NCBI GenBank assembly: GCA_964527735.1
Contig: CAZGPG010000008.1
Location: 1-64,000, forward strand
Length of the DNA: 64,000 nt
Direction of reading: 5' to 3'
Origin: JBEBVQ01 sp964527735
Lineage (GTDB): Bacteria > Bacteroidota > Bacteroidia > Chitinophagales > Chitinophagaceae
Of this stretch, positions 18,892-26,509 are shown piece after piece. The notes below the pieces were generated by a model that was not told the origin of the DNA, did not search any database, and worked only from the letters and a program-made list of their open reading frames with translations. Made by a program: the position numbers and the translations under genes. The first letter of the stretch is position 1; each line of letters opens with the position of its first letter.

Positions 18892-18957
18892 TTTTTTGGT
18901 TCGGATGCAAAGATATGCAATATTGACTTAGGGACAGCCTTCTTATTACGTTTCAGC

Positions 18958-20655
18958 CTAATGTTTTTTGTTAAAATTTGATTGCCTTGAATATCCGGAT
19001 TTATTAAACCGGTCTTCATTTCTGCCTGATCCATAAGATCTCGCAGGTCCTTCCCTGCGTCGTTGTTCTGCTTCTTCTACGCGGATCTTGCGTCCTTTGA
19101 ATTTTTTGGTAGGCAGTACTTCCCGGATAAAATCAGCGGCATCGGCACGGACGTTAAAGAAGCTGCTCAGATCGCGTACCATAACACGGTCCAGCACATT
19201 CTTATCGAGATCCGTCATGTCTGCGATAAAATCGATCAGCTTGCCGGGGCTCATGCCGTCTTTTGCGCCGAGGTTGACGAACAGGCGTACCCATTCGCCG
19301 GTGCTATTGGCTTTTCCGGCTTTTTCGTAACCGGCATTCAGGTCTTTGGCTCCCTGGTAAGCATCTATGGTGTCTTTAAGCTGCAGCCACAGGAGGCGGT
19401 TGATCAGCTCGTCTTTATCCATATCAGCGAAGCGCTCGTGGATGGCATCCTGGTATACCGAGGCAAATGAGGGTTCGGGATTGGCAGTTTCTATCAGTGC
19501 GAGCTGGAAGAACAGGCGTTTACGTACCACTTCTGCGCCATCGGGGATGTCACATTTGTTGAAGCGGGATTTTACGATCCGTTCGATAGAGCGGATATTC
19601 CCGATCTCGCGCGGAGCGACAATAGACATACAAATGCCTGATTTCCCTGCGCGGGCCGTCCGTCCGCTGCGGTGCGTATAAACTTCGGGATCGTCGGGTA
19701 ATTCGTAGTTGATGACATGGGTAATGTCGTTTACGTCAATACCGCGTGCCGCCACATCCGTAGCGACAATCGCCTGTAATGATTTGTTTTTAAAACGTTC
19801 CATCACCTTGCTGCGCATCTTCTGGTCCATATCGCCGTGCAGCGGGCTTACATGATAGCCCTGGCGCATCAGCTTTTCTGCAATCTCCTGGCAATCCTGT
19901 TTGGTACGGGTGAAGATAATGCCGTAGATGCCGGGGGTGAAATCAAGCAGCCGTTGCAGGGTCTCGAAACGGTTGTGGTGGTTGGTGATGAAATATTGGT
20001 GATCAATATTTTCATTTGTGGCATTTGCGGGCGATACGGAAATTTCTTCCCACTCCTTCATAAACCGTTTGGCAATACCGCGCACTTCATTGCTCATAGT
20101 GGCGGAGAAGAGCCAGGTATGTTCCCGGTTCGGCGTATTCTTCAGAATAAAGTCTATATCCTCGCGGAAGCCCATGTTCAGCATTTCATCGGCTTCGTCC
20201 AATACGACATATTGTACATCTTCCAAAGAAAGCGCTTTACGTTCCAGCAGGTCTATGAGGCGTCCCGGAGTGGCAACAACAATTTGCGGGTTGGTACGCA
20301 GCTCACGGATCTGTCCGCTGATAGGCACACCTCCGTAAACAGCTGTGGATTTGAATCCGCGCATATGCTGCCCGTATTTTTTAAAATCTTCCTGGATCTG
20401 CATACACAGTTCGCGTGTAGGGCTGAGGACCAGGGCTTGCACTTGTTTTTGTGCAATGTCTGTGTGGTGCAGTAGCGGTAGGCCGAAAGCGGCAGTTTTC
20501 CCGGTGCCTGTCTGAGCCAGGCCAATAATGTCACGGGGCTGGGATAAGAGAAGCGGTAGTACTTTTTGCTGGATGGGGGTGGGGGTCTCAAAACCAAGGT
20601 CCGATACGGCACGTGTCAATTCTTCCCGCAGGGGGAAGCTCGAAAATAAAATCAT
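18958..20655 (-). CDS. DEAD-box RNA helicase, DeaD/CsdA-like
   Basis: A 565-residue ATP-dependent RNA helicase. All core motifs are present: Q motif FETPTPIQQKVLP, motif I AQTGTGKT, PTREL, DEAD, SAT, and C-terminal ARGID and HRSGRTAR. After the two RecA domains (to about residue 375) comes a long region with a DbpA/CsdA-like RNA-binding domain (near residues 450-525, VNLGAKDGMSPGKLIDFIAD ... FFNVRADAADFIREVL) and an Arg/Gly/Asn-rich tail. Such proteins unwind rRNA in ribosome assembly and help at low temperature. A good promoter lies at 20686-20716. The gene stands alone, with 66 bases to the RlpA-like gene. Confidence 0.95.
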   Translation of the reverse strand: MILFSSFPLREELTRAVSDLGFETPTPIQQKVLPLLLSQPRDIIGLAQTGTGKTAAFGLPLLHHTDIAQKQVQALVLSPTRELCMQIQEDFKKYGQHMRGFKSTAVYGGVPISGQIRELRTNPQIVVATPGRLIDLLERKALSLEDVQYVVLDEADEMLNMGFREDIDFILKNTPNREHTWLFSATMSNEVRGIAKRFMKEWEEISVSPANATNENIDHQYFITNHHNRFETLQRLLDFTPGIYGIIFTRTKQDCQEIAEKLMRQGYHVSPLHGDMDQKMRSKVMERFKNKSLQAIVATDVAARGIDVNDITHVINYELPDDPEVYTHRSGRTARAGKSGICMSIVAPREIGNIRSIERIVKSRFNKCDIPDGAEVVRKRLFFQLALIETANPEPSFASVYQDAIHERFADMDKDELINRLLWLQLKDTIDAYQGAKDLNAGYEKAGKANSTGEWVRLFVNLGAKDGMSPGKLIDFIADMTDLDKNVLDRVMVRDLSSFFNVRADAADFIREVLPTKKFKGRKIRVEEAEQRRREGPARSYGSGRNEDRFNKSGYSRQSNFNKKH

Positions 20656-20685
20656 CTAATTAAGAACTTTGTTATAAATAGGCGG

Positions 20686-20716
20686 CAAAGATACGGATTT
20701 AATTGACAATGATCAA
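20686..20716 (-). promoter_or_regulatory. Bacteroidota-type promoter for the DEAD-box helicase
   Basis: On the minus strand TATCTTTG (20686-20693) matches the -7 consensus TAnnTTTG. A TTG (20714-20716) lies 20 bases upstream, where the -33 element belongs. The -33 element sits inside the inverted repeat at 20700-20774. Confidence 0.65.
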
Positions 20717-20774
20717 TTGCTAATGATTAATGAGGTATTACATTAACCATTAACAATTAACCATTGACAATTGA
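20700..20774. repeat. AT-rich imperfect inverted repeat after the acyl-CoA dehydrogenase
   Basis: Left arm (about 20699-20732, with ATTGACAATGATCAATTGC) and right arm (about 20741-20774, with CATTAACCATTAACAATTA) are imperfect reverse complements made of short repeated words such as ATTGAC and ATTAAC. The repeat ends two bases from the acyl-CoA dehydrogenase stop codon. Confidence 0.75.
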
Positions 20775-20776
20775 GG

Positions 20777-21919
20777 TCACCCTTTCAGTACCCCTCTGCT
20801 GATCACGATCTTCTGGACTTCGGAGGTGCCTTCATAGATCTGTGTGATCTTGGCATCGCGCATCAGGCGCTCTACGTGGAATTCCTTTACATAGCCATAC
20901 CCGCCATGAATCTGTATTGCTTCGCTGGTCACCCACTGAGCGATCTCGGAAGCGTACAGTTTGGCCATAGCCGCCGACTGGGTATAGTCCATACCCTGAT
21001 CTTTCTGCCAGGCGGCTTTGAGACAAAGCAGGCGGGCCGCTTCAATAGCGGTAGCCATATCGGCAAGTTTAAAGGCGATCGCCTGGTGGTTCATGATCTC
21101 GGTGCCGAAGGCTTTGCGTTCCTTAGAGTATTTTAAAGCCAGCTCATAAGCGCCGCTGGCAATACCCAATGCTTGTGATGCGATCCCGATGCGGCCGCCC
21201 GTAAGGGTTTTCATGGCAAATTTGAAGCCGAAGCCATCTTCGCCGATGCGGTTTTCCTTGGGGACTTTCACATCCTGGAACATGATGCTGTGCGTATCAC
21301 TGCCACGGATGCCCAGCTTGTTTTCTTTGGCGCCGACGGTCACACCGGGTGAATCTTTTTCAACGATCAGCACGTTGATACCTTTATGTCCCTTCTCGGG
21401 ATAGGTTTGGGCTATTACCAGATAATAAGAAGCGCTGCTGCCGTTGGTGATCCAGTTTTTAGTGCCGTTGAGCAGGTAGTGGTCTCCTTTGTCTTCTGCG
21501 GTGGTACGCTGAGAGGTTGCATCAGAACCTGCTTCGGGTTCGCTCAGCAGGAAGGCGCCGAGCTTCTCGCCTGTAGCGAGTTTGGTGAGGTATTTCTGCT
21601 TTTGTTCTTCGTTGCCATATGTTTCCAGTCCCCAGCATACAAGTGAGTTATTCACGCTCATACAAACCGATGTGGAAGCATCTATTTTTGAAATTTCTTC
21701 CATCGCCAGCACATAGGAGACAGTATCCATACCGGAGCCATTGTACTTTGGGTCTACCATCATACCCAGGAAACCCAACTCCCCAAGCTTTTTGATCTGT
21801 TCTGTCGGGAATTTCTGATGTTCGTCGCGCTCGATAACGCCGGGTAATAATTCATTCCGTGCAAAATCCCGCGCTGCGGCTTGTACGGCTAATTGCTCTT
21901 CTGTGAGTTGGAAATTCAT
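20777..21919 (-). CDS. Acyl-CoA dehydrogenase
   Basis: A 380-residue flavoenzyme. I chose the ATG at 21919 (MNFQLTEEQLAVQAAARDFA) because it gives the normal family start and length; a frame extension of 28 codons upstream is not family-like and crosses the promoter. It oxidises acyl-CoA to enoyl-CoA with FAD and passes electrons to ETF. Signatures: GAFLLSEPEAGSDATSQRTT, the FAD-binding WITNGSSASYYLVIAQT, the C-terminal IQIHGGYGYVKEFHVERLMR, and the active-site glutamate in QIYEGTSEVQ. It is of the short/medium-chain (butyryl-CoA) type; the true chain length cannot be read. Confidence 0.93.
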   Translation of the reverse strand: MNFQLTEEQLAVQAAARDFARNELLPGVIERDEHQKFPTEQIKKLGELGFLGMMVDPKYNGSGMDTVSYVLAMEEISKIDASTSVCMSVNNSLVCWGLETYGNEEQKQKYLTKLATGEKLGAFLLSEPEAGSDATSQRTTAEDKGDHYLLNGTKNWITNGSSASYYLVIAQTYPEKGHKGINVLIVEKDSPGVTVGAKENKLGIRGSDTHSIMFQDVKVPKENRIGEDGFGFKFAMKTLTGGRIGIASQALGIASGAYELALKYSKERKAFGTEIMNHQAIAFKLADMATAIEAARLLCLKAAWQKDQGMDYTQSAAMAKLYASEIAQWVTSEAIQIHGGYGYVKEFHVERLMRDAKITQIYEGTSEVQKIVISRGVLKG

Positions 21920-21955
21920 ATATTTTAAAATGTTGTATCCGGTAGGGAATTCGTG

Positions 21956-21987
21956 CAAAACTACATTTATTCTCAGTAAAGCGCAAG
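21956..21987 (-). promoter_or_regulatory. Bacteroidota-type promoter for the acyl-CoA dehydrogenase
   Basis: On the minus strand CTTG (21984-21987) is followed after 20 bases by TAGTTTTG (21956-21963), fitting TTTG-N19-21-TAnnTTTG. The start codon is 37 bases further on, which supports the ATG at 21919. Confidence 0.7.
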
Positions 21988-22094
21988 CATTGCAAGAATC
22001 CAACAGAGCTGTTGCATGCTAAATAAAAAACGTGTCAGGCAGATAGTGGTATATAATAATCCCAGTATGATGTATTGAGTGCTGTGTGTATGCT

Positions 22095-22296
22095 GCCCTT
22101 TCAGGGCGATGGTGGGGGTGTCTGTACGTGAGCCCAACGCGATGCATTGGGCTGTGTATATATTGCCCTTTCAGGGCGGCTATTGTTGTAGGGTATAAGT
22201 CGCCAAAGGCTGAAAGCCTTTAATATATATAGCCCAAGGCAACGCCCTGGGTAATGAATATGTATGGTATGGGGCAATGCCCTGGGTAATGAATAT
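22095..22296. repeat. Cluster of GC-rich short palindromes (GCCCTTTCAGGGC family)
   Basis: No gene is seen between the acyl-CoA dehydrogenase and the toxin gene. The stretch holds two GCCCTTTCAGGGC palindromes (22095-22107, 22165-22177), AGCCCAA/TTGGGCT arms (22131-22153), AAAGGCT/AGCCTTT arms (22205-22221), an imperfect CCCAAGGC/GCCCTGGG hairpin (about 22231-22252) and two direct copies of GCCCTGGGTAATGAATAT (22244-22261, 22279-22296). Such elements are dispersed in many Bacteroidota genomes; their mobility mechanism is unclear to me. Confidence 0.85.
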
Positions 22297-22368
22297 ATAG
22301 CGCAACATCCCGGTGTTTTTGAATTTTAAACAGGCTATGACGGTTATCCGCTATCATACCAGTGGAAG

Positions 22369-22623
22369 TTAATAATGATACCGGCATTGCATGATATAGA
22401 TCGTGTCACCTGCTACCTTATATACCAGCCGGTGCTCCAGGTCAATACGTCTTGACCAGAAGCCGGATAGCGCTCCTTTCAGCGGTTCGGGCTTGCCGGT
22501 TCCGGTAAATGGCGTACGCTGGCTCTCTTTAATAAGCCCGTTTATTTTTTTTAATGCCGTTTTGCCCTGCTGTTGCCAGTACTGGTAATCCTCCCAGGCC
22601 GCCCCTGTGAATATAATCTTCAT
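22369..22623 (-). CDS. yoeB: Txe/YoeB-family toxin (ribosome-dependent mRNA interferase)
   Basis: An 84-residue toxin of the RelE superfamily, YoeB branch. The family pattern is complete: the KIIFTGAAWEDYQYWQQQGK start, KINGLIKESQRTPFTGTGKP, then EPLKGALSGFWSRRIDLEHR, VYKVAGDTIYIMQCRYHY. The likely catalytic set (Glu in KPEPLKG, Arg in SRRID, His in LEHRLVY and the C-terminal His-Tyr) is present, so the toxin should be active. YoeB cleaves mRNA in the ribosomal A site. Its ATG overlaps the antitoxin stop at 22620-22623. It is followed by the palindromic repeat cluster. Confidence 0.95.
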   Translation of the reverse strand: MKIIFTGAAWEDYQYWQQQGKTALKKINGLIKESQRTPFTGTGKPEPLKGALSGFWSRRIDLEHRLVYKVAGDTIYIMQCRYHY

Positions 22624-22874
22624 GCTTCAATAAGCTGTTGCTCCTGTCCCAATCCTTTGTGGTATTCATCGAGTGCACTTTGAAGCCTCGCGGCATTTTT
22701 GGGGGAGCTCAACAGGTGGAAGGTCTCCATAATGCTGTTGTAATCGGCTTGCGATAAGACTACCACGTTTTCGCCTTTCGTACGGGTCACAAACAAAGGG
22801 GTTTTGTTTTTAAAGACATCATCCAGGTACATTTTCAAATTTTGTCTGAAATCGGAATATGTTGCAATCAGCAT
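22620..22874 (-). CDS. yefM: YefM/Phd-family antitoxin
   Basis: An 84-residue antitoxin. I chose the ATG at 22874 (MLIATYSDFRQNLKMYLDDV), the usual start of YefM proteins; an upstream in-frame ATG at 22952 would run through the operator. The N-terminal Phd/YefM DNA-binding fold (residues 1-55, with PLFVTRTKGENVVVLSQADY) is followed by a region that wraps the toxin (NSIMETFHLLSSPKNAARLQ). It neutralises YoeB and represses the operon. The operator candidate at 22906-22923 agrees well with known YefM sites. Confidence 0.95.
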   Translation of the reverse strand: MLIATYSDFRQNLKMYLDDVFKNKTPLFVTRTKGENVVVLSQADYNSIMETFHLLSSPKNAARLQSALDEYHKGLGQEQQLIEA

Positions 22875-22890
22875 AGGATCTGTTTTCCTG

Positions 22891-22923
22891 CAAAGATAAT
22901 CACTTTGTACAAAAAATGGTACA
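22891..22923 (-). promoter_or_regulatory. Promoter and predicted YefM operator of the toxin-antitoxin operon
   Basis: A TATCTTTG -7 box (minus strand, 22891-22898) lies 16 bases ahead of the antitoxin ATG. Just upstream are two hexamers, TGTACA at 22906-22911 and GGTACA at 22918-22923, with centres 12 bp apart. The YefM operator of E. coli has the same TGTACA core in two sites at this spacing. The sites would cover the -33 region, fitting repression by blocking RNA polymerase. Confidence 0.7.
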
Positions 22924-23226
22924 GTTCTTTCTTGATATTGATAGCGGAGCATGATTAATGTGTTTATTTCCTGACTTGTTAATAATTACTTTCAAAATAC
23001 CGGTTATTCAATTCAAAGATAGTCAATAAAAGATTGCTAAAAAACAGTATTCATTAATTTTTTTCATTAGAATAAGACGAGAGAAAAATATATATCCTTT
23101 AATAAGTAAAACAGGTGTAATCTGTGTTGTCAATAACCATTACATACTTTTCTCCATCCGGTGTTTTACAACAGCAATTATGGAATCTGTATCATTTTCT
23201 ATCTTTATTACATAACAGGGAGCATT

Positions 23227-23799
23227 TTGACGCCGGGCAGAGACCATAAAACCTATACGGATGAAGCTTTATTGCAGGCTTTCCGTACAACTGGCAACAA
23301 CCGCTGGCTGGGTATCTTACTGGAGCGGTATACGATGCTGCTGCTGGGTGTGGCGATGAAATACCTGAAAGACCGGGACGAAGCGCAGGACGTGGTCCAG
23401 CATGTCTTCCTGAAAGCGGTTAGCCATCTGTCTGATGATACGGTAAAGAATGTCAGCGGCTGGTTGTATGTATTGACGCGTAACCGCTGCCTGCAGGTTT
23501 TGCGGGATAAAAAGCATATGGTATCGGAAGACCTTGCCGAAAAACTACGGGAGACGCCATCCGATAAAGAGGCCATGCTGCAGCATGACTATACGCTGGA
23601 GCAGATGGAAGCGGCGCTTGAAACGCTCAATCCTGAACAGAAAAACTGCATTACCTTGTTTTACCTCGAAAAGCTGAGCTACCAGCAGATCATGGAGCGT
23701 ACCGGTTACAGCTTTACGCAGGTGAAAAGCTTTATCCAGAACGGAAAGAGAAACCTGAAAATTATATTATCAAAGGACCCGGGCAGGGAAATACCATGA
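23227..23799 (+). CDS. ECF-type RNA polymerase sigma factor
   Basis: A 190-residue sigma-70 family factor of ECF type. The frame opens with a GTG at 23161, but the preferred start is the TTG at 23227 (LTPGRDHKTYTDEALLQAFR), since the earlier 22 codons encode a hydrophobic stretch unlike sigma factors; no ATG is available before the conserved region. Region 2 is about residues 20-85 (LLERYTMLLLGVAMKYLKDR, DEAQDVVQHVFLKAV, VSGWLYVLTRNRCLQVLRDK). Region 4 is about residues 130-180 (LETLNPEQKNCITLFYLEKL, SYQQIMERTGYSFTQVKSFI). Its stop overlaps the start of the small membrane protein gene, as in many sigma/anti-sigma pairs. Confidence 0.88.
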   Translation: MTPGRDHKTYTDEALLQAFRTTGNNRWLGILLERYTMLLLGVAMKYLKDRDEAQDVVQHVFLKAVSHLSDDTVKNVSGWLYVLTRNRCLQVLRDKKHMVSEDLAEKLRETPSDKEAMLQHDYTLEQMEAALETLNPEQKNCITLFYLEKLSYQQIMERTGYSFTQVKSFIQNGKRNLKIILSKDPGREIP

Positions 23800-24152
23800 G
23801 CGATCTGAAAGATATATGGAATGGCGGCGGCCGGGACAGCATCCCGCAGGAGAAACTGCTGGCCTATCTGGAAGGACGCCTGACGGATGCGGAACAGCAT
23901 GAAATAGAACATTTGCTGGGCGAGGATTCATTGGAGAGCGATGCGCTTGAAGGGCTGCAATCGCTGACGCACGAAGAAACAAAGCAGGTAACAGGCCGTC
24001 TGAATCGCACCTTACACAGCAATTTGCAGCAGCGAAAAGAGCGGCGTAAAAAACAGATCGCCGGTAATTACTGGGCGTGGATTGCCCTTGTGGTCGTATT
24101 GTTGCTGATCGTGGCGGGCTTTCTGCTCATCCGGATTGCTCAAGGGGGATAG
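23796..24152 (+). CDS. Small single-span membrane protein, possible anti-sigma factor
   Basis: A 118-residue protein that begins in an ATGA overlap with the sigma factor stop. The N-terminal 80 residues are acidic and helical, with ENxLxYLEGRLTDAEQHEIEH-like organisation (KLLAYLEGRLTDAEQHEIEH, then SDALEGLQSLTHEE) that resembles zinc-less anti-sigma domains. A basic segment and one membrane helix (WAWIALVVVLLLIVAGFLLI) end the protein. I infer that it holds the sigma factor at the membrane. It lacks the HxxxCxxC zinc motif, so the call rests on gene order and topology. Confidence 0.6.
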   Translation: MSDLKDIWNGGGRDSIPQEKLLAYLEGRLTDAEQHEIEHLLGEDSLESDALEGLQSLTHEETKQVTGRLNRTLHSNLQQRKERRKKQIAGNYWAWIALVVVLLLIVAGFLLIRIAQGG

Positions 24153-24182
24153 ATAACGTAAATTCTTTTCCGGCAGGGGCCA

Positions 24183-24380
24183 TTATTCAACCAATCCCAT
24201 TTTTAAAGCCTTGGCTACCAAAGTAGCTGTATTTTTAACATCCAATTTCAACAACAAACTCATCTTATAGTTATCTACAGTATTTGCACTGAGGAAGAGC
24301 TTTTCCGCTATTTCCTTGTAGGTGTAACCGTTTACTATGAGTTGCAATACCTCTTTTTCACGTGGACTGAGGGAAGATTT
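24183..24380 (-). pseudogene. Remnant of a NarL-type response regulator (HTH domain only)
   Basis: The minus strand from 24380 to a TAA at 24183-24185 encodes a clean HTH_LuxR domain of about 65 residues (SLSPREKEVLQLIVNGYTYK ... TVDNYKMSLLLKLDVKNTAT ... LKMGLVE). It aligns closely to the C-terminus of the regulator at 4047 (TVREKEVLQLIVNGLTN ... KNTAALVKKALTLG). Upstream, an in-frame stop appears within a few codons and there is no receiver domain and no usable start. It is most simply a truncated copy of the regulator family. No kinase gene or other part is nearby. Confidence 0.8.
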
Positions 24381-24575
24381 TGCATGAACGTAACAGGTTC
24401 AATTATTATAAAAATTATCCATTAAAAATTCAATCAATTAAACCCAAAATACATTTTTCATAAACACAACTTGTTGATTATGATATAAATCATATAATTC
24501 AAGTTACCGGTTTTTTATTTTCGTTAAATGTTACTTGAGTGGCATATATTTTTTAACCTTTAAAAACTTACAGTT
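24381..24575. other. AT-rich intergenic stretch upstream of the HU-like gene
   Basis: About 195 bases with no gene, strongly AT-rich. It should hold the promoter of the HU-like gene. A TTACTTG near 24531 resembles the -7 element but I do not see a convincing pair of boxes. Confidence 0.5.
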
Positions 24576-24932
24576 ATGGCGATCAAATTCAAAGTAATTG
24601 AAAAGACACAGCCGGGTGTTGCCGGCGGGGGTATTAAAAAATTCTATGCCTCAGCACAAACCCAGGGTGAAGCCAACATCAGCGAGCTTACCCGCAGTAT
24701 CGAAAAGATCAGCACCGTGAGTGGTGCAGACATCCGGGCGGTTTTGTATGCCCTGGTAGATGTGATCAGCCAGGATCTTTCCAAAGGAAGGATCGTACGG
24801 CTGGGGGATCTGGGATATATGCGGGTCAGCATCAGCAGCGAAGGCAAGGACACTGCTGCGGAAGTGAATGCTTCCTCTATCAGGGGAGCACGGTTCATTT
24901 TTACACCGGGTATCCTGCTCAAAACACCCTGA
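24576..24932 (+). CDS. HU-like DNA-binding protein (Bacteroidota HU/HIG subfamily)
   Basis: A 118-residue protein starting MAIKFKVIEKTQPGVAGGGI. Its body (FYASAQTQGEANISELTRSI, ADIRAVLYALVDVISQDLSK, GRIVRLGDLGYMRVSISSEG, ARFIFTPG) is that of the HU-related family common in Bacteroidota, in which a beta-rich start precedes the HU dimer helices. Such proteins are presumed to bend or coat DNA. It lies alone, ended by the hairpin at 24987-25025. It is well preceded by an AT-rich region. Confidence 0.88.
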   Translation: MAIKFKVIEKTQPGVAGGGIKKFYASAQTQGEANISELTRSIEKISTVSGADIRAVLYALVDVISQDLSKGRIVRLGDLGYMRVSISSEGKDTAAEVNASSIRGARFIFTPGILLKTP

Positions 24933-24986
24933 AAACGCTCACGTTCCAAAAGGTTTAAAATCAGCACTTTAATGTGAGTGACAAAC

Positions 24987-25025
24987 AACAAGCTTGATTT
25001 TCCCAAAGAACAAGCTTGTTTTTTT
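24987..25025 (+). terminator. Intrinsic terminator after the HU-like gene
   Basis: Arms AACAAGCTTG and CAAGCTTGTT (24987-24996, 25011-25020) enclose a 14-base loop and are followed by a run of T. A third partial copy (CAGGCTTGTTC) lies just downstream. Confidence 0.75.
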
Positions 25026-25089
25026 CCAAAATCAGGCTTGTTCTTTTTTGGGCGAATATCAGAGTGATAAAATTTAGTACTGAAAGGAG

Positions 25090-25521
25090 TTATTTTTTGT
25101 CCAGTAACTTCTTGAGCATTTCCACTTTTTCACGTTCGGATTGGAGCATCCGCTCATATAATTCGTTCTTTTCTTTTTGAAGATTTTTAATTTCTTCTAA
25201 TGCCTCTAACCACTTTTCAGCCGGATTAAATGTGAGGGTACAATCATTATTGATAGAGCCTGCGTTATCATATAGCGTACTCGATATAATATTAATAGCA
25301 GCCTCCTCGCTAAAATTCTTAATCGCTTCTTCCGGCACATTCAAAATCTTAGCCACCTTCTCCAACACTGCCGCATCCAATTCCTCCTTCTGCTCCAATG
25401 CCGAAACAGCCTGCTGGCTTAAGCCAAGATCAATAGCCAAAGCATCCTGTTTGATGCCCAGCATTTCGCGGATGCGTTTTACATTTCTTCCCTGGTGCGG
25501 CATGGCGGTGAGCTTTTTCAT
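25090..25521 (-). CDS. XRE-family transcriptional regulator with C-terminal coiled coil
   Basis: A 143-residue protein from the ATG at 25521 (MKKLTAMPHQGRNVKRIREM); an ATG at 25578 is possible but adds unrelated hydrophobic residues. A HTH_3/XRE domain lies at about residues 10-65 (VKRIREMLGIKQDALAIDLG, LSQQAVSALEQKEELDAAVL, EKVAKILNVPEEAI). A middle part with NIISSTLYDNAGSINN is typical of a Bacteroidota-specific family, and the last 40 residues form a coiled coil (WLEALEEIKNLQKEKNELYE). It probably acts as a DNA-binding dimer. The target is unknown; the divergent neighbour at 25653 is 131 bases away and may be regulated by it. Confidence 0.85.
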   Translation of the reverse strand: MKKLTAMPHQGRNVKRIREMLGIKQDALAIDLGLSQQAVSALEQKEELDAAVLEKVAKILNVPEEAIKNFSEEAAINIISSTLYDNAGSINNDCTLTFNPAEKWLEALEEIKNLQKEKNELYERMLQSEREKVEMLKKLLDKK

Positions 25522-25652
25522 AAGTACAAACCTACTAAAAATATCCCGGTAAAATACCAGAACCGGCTTGTATAACACAAACAGTATTAGTAGGATACGC
25601 GTCCGTCCGGTTGTTGCTTTGCTTTATTCGTTCATTTTTAAATCAGTATATC

Positions 25653-26480
25653 ATGCAGCAAATACAGCAAACATCCGTACCGGGAGGTACATGCCCCGTA
25701 TCTCACAAGCAGCCCCTGCAGCTTACCGCACCCAATACGCCTTTACAAAGGATCATCCGTTTCCTGGCAGAGACGATCACGCCGGAGCGCATCTTCCTGT
25801 TGTCCGAAGAACCGTTTGACCTGCTGGTCGTCTTGCCTGACCAGGCCGAAAAGCCATACAGCTTTTATGAAACCATGATCGAGATGGCCTGTATGGATAC
25901 CGTCATTCATTTTTCTTTGCACAAATCCTCCGACCTCGCCCGTCAGCTCGCAGCAGGGCATATCTTTTATGCCACTGCCTGTACGCCCGGACGTTTGGTG
26001 TATGAGAACGGCAAAACGGCTTTCCCCATTACCCCTCCGGGGAAAACGGAGGTATTACACCGGCAGGCAGTAGAGCGGTTTACACCGGGATACCGCCGTG
26101 CCGGTATGTTTTTCGAAACCGCCCAGGAATATTGCCGTAAAGGCGCCAGTGACATGGCCGCTTTTATGCTCCATCAGGCGGCGGAGCTGACTTTCCGCGC
26201 CGTAGTGTTGGGGCTAATGGATCACGACACCCGCAGTCATGATTTTGCGGCGCTGAAAAATTACTGCCGGCGTTGTGTACCTGTTTTGAATCATATCGTT
26301 CCCGACGAGCTGTTGCCTACGCTGGGGAAGGCTTACCTCGCTGCCCGGTATGGATCTTTTGAAATTGAAGACCGGGTGTTGGAAACCTTGTTGCAAAAGG
26401 TCGCTCAATTACATCACAGGGCACAGCAGGAGTTTGACAGATGCCTTTCTGTTATCGCACCTATGGCTGTTGCAGCATGA
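25653..26480 (+). CDS. HEPN-domain protein with degenerate nucleotidyltransferase-like N-terminus
   Basis: A 275-residue protein from the ATG at 25653 (MQQIQQTSVPGGT). Its C-terminal half, about residues 145-265, is a HEPN domain (YCRKGASDMAAFMLHQAAEL, FRAVVLGLMDHDTRSHDFAA), a fold found in RNases of defence and toxin systems. The N-terminal half (ERIFLLSEEPFDLLVVLP ... MACMDTVIHFSLHKSSDLAR) resembles the nucleotidyltransferase fused to or paired with HEPN proteins, but the GS...DxD catalytic motif is not intact. I infer a catalytically weakened MNT-like part. The typical HEPN Rx4-6H motif is not clear in the region I can align. It ends with a terminator. Confidence 0.75.
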   Translation: MQQIQQTSVPGGTCPVSHKQPLQLTAPNTPLQRIIRFLAETITPERIFLLSEEPFDLLVVLPDQAEKPYSFYETMIEMACMDTVIHFSLHKSSDLARQLAAGHIFYATACTPGRLVYENGKTAFPITPPGKTEVLHRQAVERFTPGYRRAGMFFETAQEYCRKGASDMAAFMLHQAAELTFRAVVLGLMDHDTRSHDFAALKNYCRRCVPVLNHIVPDELLPTLGKAYLAARYGSFEIEDRVLETLLQKVAQLHHRAQQEFDRCLSVIAPMAVAA

Positions 26481-26509
26481 GTTTGTTACTTGTCAGCCTG
26501 TTCCTGAAT

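Noticed and set aside
23161..23226. GTG start for the sigma factor at 23161
   Set aside because: The 22 added residues are hydrophobic and unlike any sigma factor N-terminus.
22875..23226. Possible gene between the antitoxin and the sigma factor
   Set aside because: The stretch is AT-rich with stops in all frames that I followed and no family pattern; it only holds the toxin-antitoxin promoter and presumably the sigma promoter.
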